Shown here: positions 31,197 through 38,789 of the stretch, in pieces
Position numbering within the stretch: position 1 is the first letter of the stretch
How the letters are laid out: every line of letters starts with the position of its first letter
Virus record (IMG/VR): IMGVR_UViG_3300025237_000002
Coordinates: 46,536-110,535 of that record
Source: a virus
Direction: 5' to 3' (one strand)
Length of the DNA stretch: 64,000 nt
Position numbers and translations under genes: made by a program
The notes under the pieces: model-generated
What the model was told of the DNA's origin: nothing
Seen by the model: the letters and a program-made list of their open reading frames with translations, nothing else
The model's database searches: none

Positions 31197-31473
31197 AGGG
31201 ACAAGTCTAGTAATAGGCAAAGCAGAATTACACGTAGATATGTCAAACGTTAAAGAAGACGTAGTATCTGGTGGTTGGTATAATATTGATACCGAAAAGA
31301 AAGAATTACACCTATTTGGTAAGTCTTACGACTTTGGAAGGTTCACACCTGAACAAGTCCTAGAATGTACCACTGTCGGCACTCGACATAATACTGATAA
31401 CCTAAGTGATTATAAAATATTATATAGTCGTGAAGTTTATGATGGGGATGTGAAGGAAATTAAAGCTGAGTAA
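31171..31473 (+). CDS. Hypothetical protein, 100 aa
   Basis: Beta-rich small protein (YPKFIIEGTSLVIGKAELHVDMS; LHLFGKSYDFGRF). The pattern resembles small phage proteins that end near D-(G/K)-D-V. Ends the 28.9-31.5 kb unit. Confidence 0.6.
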   Translation: MKYPKFIIEGTSLVIGKAELHVDMSNVKEDVVSGGWYNIDTEKKELHLFGKSYDFGRFTPEQVLECTTVGTRHNTDNLSDYKILYSREVYDGDVKEIKAE

Positions 31474-31474
31474 A

Positions 31475-31506
31475 TTAGGTTGTCTCAAATAAAAGTAGTA
31501 TCTTTG
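31475..31506 (+). promoter_or_regulatory. Promoter, Bacteroidota type
   Basis: TTAG at 31475-31478, 20 bases, TATCTTTG at 31499-31506; start codon 31528. Confidence 0.85.
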
Positions 31507-31527
31507 TAAGAACATTAAAGCTATTAT

Positions 31528-31734
31528 ATGATAAGTTGGAAAGAATTATTTAAATTATGTGTGTTTGTTGAAGGACTGAACCTATTAGTATGCCTTGGTT
31601 TTTGCTTATATGAATATCTAACAGGTGGAGATGCGATAACATTTACCACATTCCTTCAAACATCAGCAGTTGTAATAGGCTCAACAATATTAGCAGTACT
31701 AATCACACCACTAGCAAATTGGTGGTTTAAATAA
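31528..31734 (+). CDS. Small membrane protein, 68 aa
   Basis: Two membrane segments: LFKLCVFVEGLNLLVCLGFCLYEYL (about 7-31) and SAVVIGSTILAVLITPLANWW (about 46-66). Followed by a lipoprotein gene, as in phage lysis cassettes, but no direct evidence for holin function. Confidence 0.65.
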   Translation: MISWKELFKLCVFVEGLNLLVCLGFCLYEYLTGGDAITFTTFLQTSAVVIGSTILAVLITPLANWWFK

Positions 31735-31743
31735 CTAAGAATT

Positions 31744-32178
31744 ATGATGAAATATATTCTACTTTTACTCGTAGTAATTACAAGTCTTACGTCTTGTAAT
31801 AACATAATCACAAGAACAACTGAAGAATTTCCACTTAGACAATTAGTCCAAAATGAAGAAACTTCACCACACACATCAGCTAGTTACTTCCTATTCATGG
31901 GTGGTTATCACTCGTCAACTTCAACTCAAAATAAGTTGAAGGTATTTGCTAGTGTTGATGGTATGTATCAATTCATCAACATGAATTTGGAGAACGTAAG
32001 AATTAAGATAGTAGATTCTACACTTACACCATCTATACAAGCAGTATATAGGTCTAGATTTGACGACCTAACGAATGAAAGAATCTTAAATGGTGGTACT
32101 TGGGTTAGTTACTATATTATAAACGTACCTGAGAAGTACCTACCAAAGAGATTAATACCAATTGATATTACAAATTAA
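31744..32178 (+). CDS. Predicted lipoprotein, 144 aa
   Basis: Signal peptide MMKYILLLLVVITSLTSC with lipobox LTSC (Cys18). The mature chain is beta-rich, with FFLF-like strands and repeated Thr/Ser. ATG at 31747 is an equally good start. Confidence 0.72.
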   Translation: MMKYILLLLVVITSLTSCNNIITRTTEEFPLRQLVQNEETSPHTSASYFLFMGGYHSSTSTQNKLKVFASVDGMYQFINMNLENVRIKIVDSTLTPSIQAVYRSRFDDLTNERILNGGTWVSYYIINVPEKYLPKRLIPIDITN

Positions 32179-32193
32179 CCTAAAACAAAAATT

Positions 32194-32376
32194 ATGATAT
32201 TACTAATTACATTTTTATCCTTTAAATGGATAATTCTAGGAGCGATTATTATGGGTTACATTATGTGGGCTAGAAAAATTGAGAAGAAATCAAGTGGTTG
32301 GTTCTCTCAAGTGGACCAATTTAAACCATTCGTTATTTTCTTACTAACCATCATTGGATGGCTAATCATATTTTAA
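32194..32376 (+). CDS. Small membrane protein, 60 aa
   Basis: Two membrane segments (2-23 and 44-60) separated by a basic loop (ARKIEKKSSGWFSQ); ends in the membrane (LLTIIGWLIIF). One base before the next gene. Confidence 0.6.
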   Translation: MILLITFLSFKWIILGAIIMGYIMWARKIEKKSSGWFSQVDQFKPFVIFLLTIIGWLIIF

Positions 32377-32377
32377 T

Positions 32378-32584
32378 ATGCTACCAAGAAAAGAAATGTT
32401 GAAACAAATAAATCGTTTCTACGATATGATTGATGAAATCAATAAAGCCGTTGCACTAGAAGGTAAAGATGCACCAGCTCACTTATTCATGGATTACTTT
32501 CAATTGACAGCCAAAACTGGCACGCAATTACAATATGCAATTGGTCATCTAAAAGATGATTTAGATAATTTAGAATCAGAATAA
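32378..32584 (+). CDS. Hypothetical helical protein, 68 aa
   Basis: All-helical, begins MLPRKEMLKQINRFYDMIDEI; ends acidic (HLKDDLDNLESE). Overlaps the next ATG by one base. Confidence 0.6.
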   Translation: MLPRKEMLKQINRFYDMIDEINKAVALEGKDAPAHLFMDYFQLTAKTGTQLQYAIGHLKDDLDNLESE

Positions 32585-32754
32585 TGACAGATATAAAATT
32601 AGATGATAAATCTATGGATAAGATAATCCTTACGGCTATACAAATAGCCACTGGGTTAAATTATGGGTCTAAACAATCTGAAAGATATCTAATACAAACT
32701 AAAGCAAGATGCTTTCGTGAACAGAGTAATGAACCAACAATACAAATCTCATGA
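32584..32754 (+). CDS. Small hypothetical protein, 56 aa
   Basis: ATG at 32584, TGA at 32752-32754, overlapping both neighbours. Begins MTDIKLDDKSMDKIILTAIQ; polar C-terminus with one cysteine. The overlaps support translation. Confidence 0.55.
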   Translation: MTDIKLDDKSMDKIILTAIQIATGLNYGSKQSERYLIQTKARCFREQSNEPTIQIS

Positions 32755-32915
32755 TAATAATATTTTTAATAGTATTTTACGTAATATTTTCTTACCTAGT
32801 GTTACTTGGTATTAAATTCGGTGATATGAACCTTCCTTTGTGGAATATAGCAATAGCACCAATAGCTCTACCAATATTATTAGGTAAATGGTTAGCTATA
32901 AACTTCGACAAATAA
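32751..32915 (+). CDS. Small membrane protein, 54 aa
   Basis: ATG at 32751, TAA at 32913-32915. Two hydrophobic segments: IIIFLIVFYVIFSYLVLLG (2-20) and LWNIAIAPIALPILLGKWL (30-48). Fits between neighbours with 4-base overlap upstream. Confidence 0.6.
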   Translation: MIIIFLIVFYVIFSYLVLLGIKFGDMNLPLWNIAIAPIALPILLGKWLAINFDK

Positions 32916-32924
32916 TGAAAGGTA

Positions 32925-33434
32925 ATGAATAAAACACCCAAAGAAGAAGCAACAGAAATGATTGCCGTATTTAGACAAAGATGTAAATTCTTAGGAGATA
33001 ATCATTTTGAAACACATTATGTCCTCAATGAACAGCAAGCCATAAATTGTGCAATCCTATGTGTGGATAGAATATTGAAAACTGACCCGCAAATCATTAC
33101 CTATGAGGGAAATAAATATGACCCAACGCAATACGAAAAACACGCTAAAGGTAATACAATATATTGGATTGAAGTGAAACGTGAACTTGAAAGTAGACTC
33201 GAAGATAAAGACACGTCACCAAGTATTACAGATTGGATATTAGGTTTAGAAACATGGACCGAAGTTCCAGAATGTGAAATTGATTTTAAAAAATTAAAAC
33301 CTACTGATATTTCAAATTCTCTTCATATATTTGAAGAAAAATATAAAATTGATGGTGATGAGTATAGATTATTATACCCAATTAGTAACCCTAATGCAAG
33401 TCCAAGAATTGAAATTTTAAATAAGACAAAATGA
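32925..33434 (+). CDS. Hypothetical protein, 169 aa
   Basis: Helical N-terminus with FRQRCKFLGDNHFETHYVLNEQQAINCAILCVDRIL, a pattern common in phage proteins that start with KEEA-type helices. Acidic middle, mixed C-terminus. Overlaps the next gene by 4 bases. Confidence 0.65.
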   Translation: MNKTPKEEATEMIAVFRQRCKFLGDNHFETHYVLNEQQAINCAILCVDRILKTDPQIITYEGNKYDPTQYEKHAKGNTIYWIEVKRELESRLEDKDTSPSITDWILGLETWTEVPECEIDFKKLKPTDISNSLHIFEEKYKIDGDEYRLLYPISNPNASPRIEILNKTK

Positions 33435-33691
33435 AACCAACATACTCAGACATATTACTAGATGTAATAGCAGATTATGCAGAAGAAAATATTAAGTTCA
33501 GTCCAAGAAGTTTTGATAAAGTTCAAATCTTAGAAGTTACCTTTAGAGCTATGGAAATAGCTAGAAATGGTAATGTATCAGAACAGAGCAAAGGTATGTA
33601 TAAAAGAAAATATCTCAAAGAATTGAAACAAAAAAGGCGCAACAAAGTAATTCAAGAAATTAAAGATAAAATCGCTAAACATGAACATTAA
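33431..33691 (+). CDS. Hypothetical basic protein, 86 aa
   Basis: Begins MKPTYSDILLDVIADYAEENI; the C-terminal 35 residues are very basic and helical (YKRKYLKELKQKRRNKV). Overlaps the next gene by 11 bases. Confidence 0.6.
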   Translation: MKPTYSDILLDVIADYAEENIKFSPRSFDKVQILEVTFRAMEIARNGNVSEQSKGMYKRKYLKELKQKRRNKVIQEIKDKIAKHEH

Positions 33692-33815
33692 AATACTAAG
33701 CCAAAATATTGCCAATAACCCACAAGACTTCAATGCTGAAAGACTAGAAGAACTATTCAATGAATATGCTCAACAATGTCAAAAACAAGTGGAAATGGAC
33801 TGTCAAAACATCTAA
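33681..33815 (+). CDS. Small hypothetical protein, 44 aa
   Basis: ATG at 33681 inside the preceding gene, TAA at 33813-33815 one base before the next ATG. Begins MNIKILSQNIANNPQDF; Asn/Gln-rich with a helical EERL-type stretch. Tight packing is the main support. Confidence 0.5.
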   Translation: MNIKILSQNIANNPQDFNAERLEELFNEYAQQCQKQVEMDCQNI

Positions 33816-33816
33816 T

Positions 33817-34221
33817 ATGATTAAAGATAATAAATTCGAACTACCAAAAATAAGAAAGTTATTCTACTACTTCTTCCCATTTAAAGGAAAAGAGGTGAGA
33901 CTTAAATTTAAACCAGCTTGGTACGGTGGTGGATATATGGAACTGAAGTATTCAGTCAATGGTGGTAAATGGTATAATATCCTTGAAGTTGTTGAAGATT
34001 TAAGCATGTCTGGTGGATGGTATTGGTTTAGACATGCGAAAACTTGGTCAACCGAATATGGCGCACTTAAACTATCTGACATGTATGAGAGATATGGCAC
34101 GCAAGGACAACTTCTTAAAATGATTGACGATGTGTACGATGAGCAGAAAAAGAAAAATAAAGTCATTGATGATGCTAAAAGAAAACATAATAAGAATATA
34201 AATGATACGCTAAACTCATGA
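33817..34221 (+). CDS. Hypothetical protein, 134 aa
   Basis: Start at ATG 33817 (MIKDNKFELPKIRKLFYYF). The middle is beta-rich and Gly/Tyr/Trp-containing (KPAWYGGGYMELKYSVNGGKWY), the C-terminus a Lys/Asn helix. Overlaps the next gene by 4 bases. Confidence 0.65.
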   Translation: MIKDNKFELPKIRKLFYYFFPFKGKEVRLKFKPAWYGGGYMELKYSVNGGKWYNILEVVEDLSMSGGWYWFRHAKTWSTEYGALKLSDMYERYGTQGQLLKMIDDVYDEQKKKNKVIDDAKRKHNKNINDTLNS

Positions 34222-34523
34222 ATATTGTAGATGAAGACATGGCTCACCATGAAAAACTAAGGTTGATGAAAGGTCCTGAAAATATAAAAGCTGGATTCTA
34301 TTACGCACCATATATCCCAGTAACAGAAGCTATCATGGTAAATGGTGAGTACACTTGGCATAGAAACAAATGGAAGAACTTCTTCCTGAAGGTAAAATAC
34401 TTCTTTAAAAAACCACAATACCTTAAACATTTGGAAAAATCTAGGTATGAAATTAAAAAAGTTAATCCTAAATTCTATGGCACTTTAAAAATAAATGAAG
34501 AAACATTAGATGAAACGAAATAA
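34218..34523 (+). CDS. Hypothetical protein, 101 aa
   Basis: Aromatic middle (AGFYYAPYIPVTEAIMVNGEYTWHRNKWKNFF) and basic C-terminus. Its last codons contain the TTAG -33 element of the promoter at 34506. Confidence 0.6.
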   Translation: MNIVDEDMAHHEKLRLMKGPENIKAGFYYAPYIPVTEAIMVNGEYTWHRNKWKNFFLKVKYFFKKPQYLKHLEKSRYEIKKVNPKFYGTLKINEETLDETK

Positions 34524-34537
34524 TTGTTGTATCTTTG
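34506..34537 (+). promoter_or_regulatory. Promoter, partly inside upstream gene
   Basis: TTAG at 34506-34509 lies within the coding end of the gene before it; 20 bases on is TATCTTTG at 34530-34537. Start codon 34560. Confidence 0.75.
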
Positions 34538-34559
34538 TAATCTAAATAAGTTAAGCACT

Positions 34560-34754
34560 ATGAGTTTCATTCACAGAATATTTTTAAAAAAAAGAATTAC
34601 AAAAAGAATTATTCTTTTACAAGGTAAACTAGGTTATTATGCGGGTAGAGGTATAATGAATACTGGGATTAGGTCAAGTAACACAGAAGAATATGACTTA
34701 AAAGCTAGAACATGTAGAGAAAAGATAGATAGTTTACAAGAATTAATAAATTAA
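34560..34754 (+). CDS. Small basic protein, 64 aa
   Basis: Start at ATG 34560 (MSFIHRIFLKKRITKRII). Strongly basic first 25 residues, then a helix. Earlier in-frame codons fall in the promoter. Possibly nucleic-acid or membrane associated. Confidence 0.6.
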   Translation: MSFIHRIFLKKRITKRIILLQGKLGYYAGRGIMNTGIRSSNTEEYDLKARTCREKIDSLQELIN

Positions 34755-34758
34755 TACC

Positions 34759-34932
34759 ATGAAACAAACATTATTTAATTGTACAAGTGAAATAGGTATT
34801 GAATGGCATCGAAAAGAACCTGTGGGATATTATTTCGGTGATGATGGTTTATTATACAAAGAACGGGTCATCACTAGAGAGAATTACCCGTTCCCTTGGG
34901 GAGTTGGGTATAGAAAACATTTTAACAGTTGA
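34759..34932 (+). CDS. Small hypothetical protein, 57 aa
   Basis: ATG at 34759, TGA at 34930-34932. Begins MKQTLFNCTSEIGIEWHRKE and contains YYFGDDGLLYKERVI; aromatic C-terminus FPWGVGYRKHF. Five bases follow the upstream stop. Confidence 0.55.
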   Translation: MKQTLFNCTSEIGIEWHRKEPVGYYFGDDGLLYKERVITRENYPFPWGVGYRKHFNS

Positions 34933-34968
34933 ACATTAGAATAATAATTACTATTAAATAAATAAAAC

Positions 34969-35337
34969 ATGAAAAAATTATATTACTTAATTATATTGAT
35001 ACTATTAGTATCTTGTGGTAACTCTGAAACTGAAGATATAGAAGTTAATACTATACAAAATGAACACTCAGATATATGTACCCATGTATCAAAACTGAAG
35101 ATTGGTGATTATCAGTTGGATGAAGATGGAAACCTAGTAATTTCAAATAGAATTAAAATTCATCCAGCAAAAGTATCTGATGGTAATGTAAGATATAGTT
35201 TTATATATGATAATGAACCAACAAAGATTTTTACATATCATACTGCCCATAAATCAATAGATAAAATGGTAGATTTTTTATGTCACGAATTTAATGAAAA
35301 CTATAAAGGTAATATTAAACCGTTTATATATAAATAA
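34969..35337 (+). CDS. Predicted lipoprotein, 122 aa
   Basis: Signal peptide MKKLYYLIILILLVSC with lipobox LVSC (Cys16), followed by the acidic start GNSETEDIEV that favours export to the outer surface in Bacteroidota lipoproteins. The mature part is beta-rich and ends FKGNIKPFIYK-like. Confidence 0.72.
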   Translation: MKKLYYLIILILLVSCGNSETEDIEVNTIQNEHSDICTHVSKLKIGDYQLDEDGNLVISNRIKIHPAKVSDGNVRYSFIYDNEPTKIFTYHTAHKSIDKMVDFLCHEFNENYKGNIKPFIYK

Positions 35338-35344
35338 TTTCACT

Positions 35345-35683
35345 ATGAATAAAAATATGGAACAACAAATATTAGTGCAGAATTTGAAAACTCTTAAAGA
35401 AGATTTTCTTGAGAAAATTAAAAAAGTGAATGAAGATAAACATCGTCATTCTTTTAAACATATATATAGCTTATGTATTACAAGTAACTTTGAAGGGTGG
35501 TTTCTGGACTATCTTAAAGAAACTCACCTTAATAAAAAAGTATTCTACGATGTATCCAATATTTCTGTTAACAAAGTATTCAAAACTAAAGATGCTATAT
35601 ATTATTGGCACCCATTTAATTCAGAACCAAGAATTAATTGGTTGAATAAAAGAATTGAAATAGAATCATCTAAACTTAAATAA
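35345..35683 (+). CDS. Hypothetical protein, 112 aa (paralogue of the 27472 gene)
   Basis: Start at ATG 35345 (MNKNMEQQILVQNL). Shares the C-terminal YYWHPFN-(6)-WLNKRIEIES pattern with the gene at 27472. A second ATG at 35357 is possible. Function unknown. Confidence 0.65.
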   Translation: MNKNMEQQILVQNLKTLKEDFLEKIKKVNEDKHRHSFKHIYSLCITSNFEGWFLDYLKETHLNKKVFYDVSNISVNKVFKTKDAIYYWHPFNSEPRINWLNKRIEIESSKLK

Positions 35684-35684
35684 T

Positions 35685-35882
35685 ATGAACGATATTCTAG
35701 ACCGAATTTTTAATAGATGGACAAAATGGGAAGTTCATGAAAGTGATAAAGAATTTATGAAATCACGAGTGAATCATGCCACAGGATTCGAAAGCACCCC
35801 ACACAGTGTTATCTGCGATGTGATGAAGAGAACCAATAAGTATACAGGAATGATTCAATACAAAACAATAGAGAAACAATGA
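35685..35882 (+). CDS. Hypothetical protein, 65 aa
   Basis: Begins MNDILDRIFNRWTKWEVHESDKEF; soluble, mildly basic. One base after the preceding stop and 4-base overlap with the next gene. Confidence 0.6.
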   Translation: MNDILDRIFNRWTKWEVHESDKEFMKSRVNHATGFESTPHSVICDVMKRTNKYTGMIQYKTIEKQ

Positions 35883-36163
35883 TACCTAAAGTAACATTCA
35901 TCAATAGCAAAATCCTAAAGGATAGAAAACCTAGGGTAGATATCATTAGATGTGAACAACTAATAATGTTGTTCAATCAAAAAATAGAAGATGGTGATAC
36001 ATCTAAAAACGTCTTTCACCTTAATACTGTAACAGACAACGCACCACTATTAAATGATGATGAATTTAACGTATGTTATCTGATGAGCAAACAAGAAGGT
36101 TGGAAACTATCTAAACAAGGCGATAATTACCAATCAATATCATATAAACTAGAAGTAGACTAA
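35879..36163 (+). CDS. Hypothetical protein, 94 aa
   Basis: Begins MIPKVTFINSKILKDRKPRVDI; central acidic loop around ENFNVCYLMS-like DDEFNVCYLM. Last gene before an 84-base gap containing an inverted repeat. Confidence 0.6.
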   Translation: MIPKVTFINSKILKDRKPRVDIIRCEQLIMLFNQKIEDGDTSKNVFHLNTVTDNAPLLNDDEFNVCYLMSKQEGWKLSKQGDNYQSISYKLEVD

Positions 36164-36178
36164 TTGCTACCCCAGTAA

Positions 36179-36207
36179 CAATTAATGGCTAATTAACCGA
36201 TTAATTG
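36179..36207. repeat. 8-bp inverted repeat in an intergenic gap
   Basis: CAATTAAT at 36179-36186 and ATTAATTG at 36200-36207 flank a 13-bp spacer. TTGCTA occurs on both sides (36165 and 36206). No consensus promoter lies in this gap, so it may be an operator or processing site. Confidence 0.6.
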
Positions 36208-36247
36208 CTATCAGGGTGACAATATCACAACTCTAAAACAATACAAT

Positions 36248-36688
36248 ATGAAAACAAGAAAAGGAACAGGTAAAATATTCTATAGAGTAGAATATCAAGG
36301 TAGACTATCTGAATATAAAATCATTGAATTCAAAAACGATAAACCAGTATACAAAATTACACAACTAACGGATATTAGAAATGACGTATATAAACTTATC
36401 CCTGAAGAAAATAGAAACTCAATTGGAACATCTAATTTTGGATTAGAACTAATAATAGAAGATAAAGGTTTCTTTAAATCAATCGATGATGCCAAAAAGA
36501 AATCCCTTGAACGTTTCAATAAAGAAGTTAACCCAAATGGAATGTATAAAGTAGCAAGATACTTTGATGATGTATGGGAAGCTTACGAATCAAAAGAATT
36601 ATCCAAAACGGATGCAAAGTCTCTAGCAAGAGAATTAAACCAAAAACCAAGACATTACGTAAGCTATGGAATAATACCAGTATCCTAA
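36248..36688 (+). CDS. Hypothetical protein, 146 aa
   Basis: Lys- and Arg-rich N-terminus (MKTRKGTGKIFYRVEYQGRLSEYKI), mixed middle, and a helix YESKELSKTDAKSLARELNQK near the end. Eleven bases before the next gene. Not recognised. Confidence 0.65.
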   Translation: MKTRKGTGKIFYRVEYQGRLSEYKIIEFKNDKPVYKITQLTDIRNDVYKLIPEENRNSIGTSNFGLELIIEDKGFFKSIDDAKKKSLERFNKEVNPNGMYKVARYFDDVWEAYESKELSKTDAKSLARELNQKPRHYVSYGIIPVS

Positions 36689-36699
36689 AAACAATAGCA

Positions 36700-37077
36700 A
36701 TGATGACACAAGAAATGAAAGATAGTATAGACTCAGAGAAGAGTGAAATAAAGAACTTCCTTAATAAACTAAAGCAAGGAGATTGTACTGATGGTAAAAA
36801 GATTATACCTGAAGTATATTGCGTAAATAAGAAGGAAAATGGTGAACCTGACTTAGATGTGTTGGGAGCTGGTGATATGTGGCTATATTACATATCTATC
36901 TCATTCCATTACAATAAGTATTTCTATTCAATGTTCTTAAACCGTAGTAAATATGACGATAGGATGCGTGTACTTTACTCTAATACTTGCGGAAACCCAA
37001 AAGATTGTAAAAGAATGCTAGAGGAAGTAGGTGGATTCGCAAATGTAGAATTAGACCCAAGAGGACATCCAGAATAA
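36700..37077 (+). CDS. Hypothetical protein, 125 aa
   Basis: Start at ATG 36700 or 36703 (MMTQEMKDSIDSEK); a far upstream in-frame ATG lies inside the previous gene. Contains LDVLGAGDMWLYYISISFHYN and CGNPKDCKRML. Not recognised. Confidence 0.62.
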   Translation: MMTQEMKDSIDSEKSEIKNFLNKLKQGDCTDGKKIIPEVYCVNKKENGEPDLDVLGAGDMWLYYISISFHYNKYFYSMFLNRSKYDDRMRVLYSNTCGNPKDCKRMLEEVGGFANVELDPRGHPE

Positions 37078-37095
37078 CACCATAAAACAAAAACT

Positions 37096-37413
37096 ATGAT
37101 AACAGAACAACAATATTCAACCGCAAAACAAATAGTACAACAATATAAAGAACAACAGTTTCAACCTATAGGACAATTCGAAATAATAAAAGGAATTGTA
37201 CACTGCAAATGTGGGAAGAAAGCAGTAGACCTTAGAAATAATGGAGTGTACCTATGTAGAGGTATAACTGTACCACATGGTTGTACATATAAAAAACCCA
37301 TTGAAAAAATAATAGAACATCCATGTATATGTGATGAAATACGTAACGCTAATAAAGACCCTAATACAATAGCTACTGGATTCTGTATGAAACATAAAAC
37401 CTCTTGGCTATAA
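37096..37413 (+). CDS. Cys-rich, probably zinc-binding protein, 105 aa
   Basis: Helical N-terminus, then VHCKCGKKAVDLRNNGVYLCRG (CxC...C) and, later, HPCICDEIRNANKD and FCMKH. Six to seven Cys/His residues could bind one or two zinc ions, as in small DNA-binding phage proteins. Last plus-strand gene before the gene-poor island. Confidence 0.65.
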   Translation: MITEQQYSTAKQIVQQYKEQQFQPIGQFEIIKGIVHCKCGKKAVDLRNNGVYLCRGITVPHGCTYKKPIEKIIEHPCICDEIRNANKDPNTIATGFCMKHKTSWL

Positions 37414-37548
37414 TAGAAGTATATAAAAAAATCTAACACATAAAAATTATATAAGGAAGTTGTCTTTTATTAGAACAGATAACTAAGAATATCTAGTAGC
37501 ATTAATTCATTCTTAGGTTAGTGCCAATTTCCTTATTACATAACACAG

Positions 37549-37560
37549 ACACAATTGTGT
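37549..37560. repeat. ACAC-AATT-GTGT palindrome
   Basis: Perfect 12-bp palindrome; one of five ACAC-N4-GTGT sites in the window (others at 37609, 37668, 47650, 48610). Confidence 0.8.
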
Positions 37561-37608
37561 ACCCGAAAAAATTATATATATAAATCCATACACACATCAC
37601 CCTTACAT

Positions 37609-37620
37609 ACACTTTTGTGT
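37609..37620. repeat. ACAC-TTTT-GTGT site
   Basis: Inverted arms ACAC and GTGT around TTTT, preceded by CATAC. Same spacing as the other four sites. Confidence 0.75.
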
Positions 37621-37667
37621 TGACCAAAAATCAATCCTTATATACACACCTATTAGAGCACCTACGT

Positions 37668-37679
37668 ACACTTTTGTGT
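37668..37679. repeat. ACAC-TTTT-GTGT site
   Basis: Preceded by ACGT, giving CGTACACTTTTGTGTTG, the same extended form seen at 48610. Confidence 0.75.
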
Positions 37680-37791
37680 TGGGGGAACTAAGAGGGAGTG
37701 ATAAACCACTAGAAGGGAGATATGTGCGTCTGAGAGGTACTTTAATATACCCCTTTCTGTTATCATACGACACGTTTCGGTTATTTCGATG

Positions 37792-37820
37792 TTACCACCT
37801 TTTACCACTTTTTACCACTA
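37792..37820. repeat. Three 10-bp TTACCAC iterons
   Basis: TTACCACCTT, TTACCACTTT and TTACCACTA follow one another at a 10-bp period, which puts the repeats on one face of the helix. Such iterons commonly bind an initiator or regulator. Confidence 0.65.
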
Positions 37821-38252
37821 AAACCCACAATTTGGTGTAGGCGGTCATTGGCGAAATATCCTACATCTTAAATGCAGAGCGACCTGTAAATAAAATTATT
37901 AATATTTTACAAATATTTTTGGGAATGCTCATGGCAAGCCCAGTGCCCCTTACGGGCATAATTGGAGGGTTATATAAGGCACATTTAAAAAAAGAGCATG
38001 ACGGTGTGCGCAGCGGTAGATGCCATGGTCCATAAAATATATTTCGATTTGTTGTAAGAAAAATCCTCACCTCTATATGTAGGGTTTGAGCAGTTCTCAT
38101 CCATTCCACCTGTAAGGTATTTCTTACAAAGTAGATGCAACAAGTCATCCCAAGAACAATTACGTTTTTGGGTTGGAGGGTGTGTTCGAGTATGTCCCCG
38201 AATCTGTTTCACAAAGATACAACAAATAAGTCGTATAAAAAAATAAATAACG

Positions 38253-38284
38253 TTAGGATATTAAAAATAATTGTTGTATCTTTA
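38253..38284 (+). promoter_or_regulatory. Promoter on plus strand, facing a minus promoter
   Basis: TTAG at 38253-38256, 20 bases, TATCTTTA at 38277-38284. It points into the same 100 bp that the minus promoter at 38387 transcribes. Confidence 0.65.
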
Positions 38285-38320
38285 TAACGTCATCGTTGGT
38301 AGTTGGAGTCAAAAATTTGA

Positions 38321-38386
38321 GTATAGGGTTCTGCGGAGTCTACTCTTCTAACTTGTTAGGTCAGCCCTTACCATCTTGGTACACTA
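38321..38386 (-). ncRNA. Small RNA family member A
   Basis: The minus strand behind the promoter at 38387-38418 reads GTAGTG, a TACC-AAGAT-GGTA hairpin, GGGCTGA, a CTAAC-AA-GTTAG hairpin, then AGAAGAGTAGACTCC and GAACCCTATACT. The same order of elements occurs at 49721-49774 and 52567-52630. No reading frame is present. The 3' end is not defined. Confidence 0.6.
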
Positions 38387-38418
38387 CAAAGATAAGGAAT
38401 ATAATTGGTTCTACCTAA
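38387..38418 (-). promoter_or_regulatory. Promoter of small RNA A
   Basis: On the minus strand TTAG (38415-38418), 20 bases, TATCTTTG (38387-38394). Confidence 0.85.
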
Positions 38419-38471
38419 TTAAATCACATTTATTTTTAAATTAGATAAATTAAAAGTGCTAACTATAGTAT

Positions 38472-38503
38472 GTTGTGGGCACGGCTATGATATACTATCT
38501 TTG
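38472..38503 (+). promoter_or_regulatory. Promoter, TTG variant
   Basis: GTTG at 38472-38475, 20 bases, TATCTTTG at 38496-38503; start codon 38529. Confidence 0.75.
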
Positions 38504-38528
38504 CAGCTAACAATTAAAACTATCTATT

Positions 38529-38729
38529 ATGAATTACTATTATGAAATACACGTAACAGGCAAGAATGGATTTTCTACAGCAGTCATTGCTGATATGCCA
38601 ATGGAAGATGATGATATCATACTTAAGGCATATGAGGATGACATCCTACATGATGATGATTGCCATTATATTGATTATATTCAGGAGCTGTCATTTGAGG
38701 ATTGGAATACACACTTTAATAATATGTAA
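38529..38729 (+). CDS. Small acidic protein, 66 aa
   Basis: Highly acidic: MEDDDIILKAYEDDILHDDD in the middle, net charge strongly negative. Such acidic mimics of DNA occur among anti-restriction proteins, but nothing else supports that here. Own promoter and leader. Confidence 0.65.
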   Translation: MNYYYEIHVTGKNGFSTAVIADMPMEDDDIILKAYEDDILHDDDCHYIDYIQELSFEDWNTHFNNM

Positions 38730-38736
38730 GAATTTT

Positions 38737-38768
38737 CTTGCGTATGTTATATATAATGATTATCTTTG
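38737..38768 (+). promoter_or_regulatory. Promoter, TTG variant
   Basis: CTTG at 38737-38740, 20 bases, TATCTTTG at 38761-38768; start codon 38790. Confidence 0.75.
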
Positions 38769-38789
38769 CATTTCACTTAATAACTACAT

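Larger units (their letters stand above)
37414..38211. other. Gene-poor island with iterons and palindromic sites
   Basis: No convincing gene. It contains three ACAC-N4-GTGT sites, three 10-bp TTACCAC iterons (37792-37820), a TGCCC-CTTAC-GGGCA hairpin near 37948, and GC content above its surroundings in 37690-38200. A GTG-started minus frame at 37985-38212 of 75 residues is open directly behind a -7-like CAAAGATA (38212-38219, minus), but its composition is unlike neighbouring genes. Candidate origin, regulatory or RNA-coding region. Confidence 0.5.

Noticed and set aside
31528-32178. Holin-spanin lysis cassette
   Set aside because: A small membrane protein next to a lipoprotein is suggestive, but there is no endolysin alongside and such pairs occur several times in this window.
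37985-38212. 75-codon GTG-started minus frame in the gene-poor island
   Set aside because: It opens right after a -7-like CAAAGATA, but the codon use (CGG, GGG, CCC) and composition differ from all neighbours and no -33 is seen. More likely RNA or regulatory DNA.
38529-38729. Acidic 66-residue protein as a DNA-mimic anti-restriction protein
   Set aside because: Acidity alone is common here; no Ocr- or ArdA-type sequence pattern is visible.
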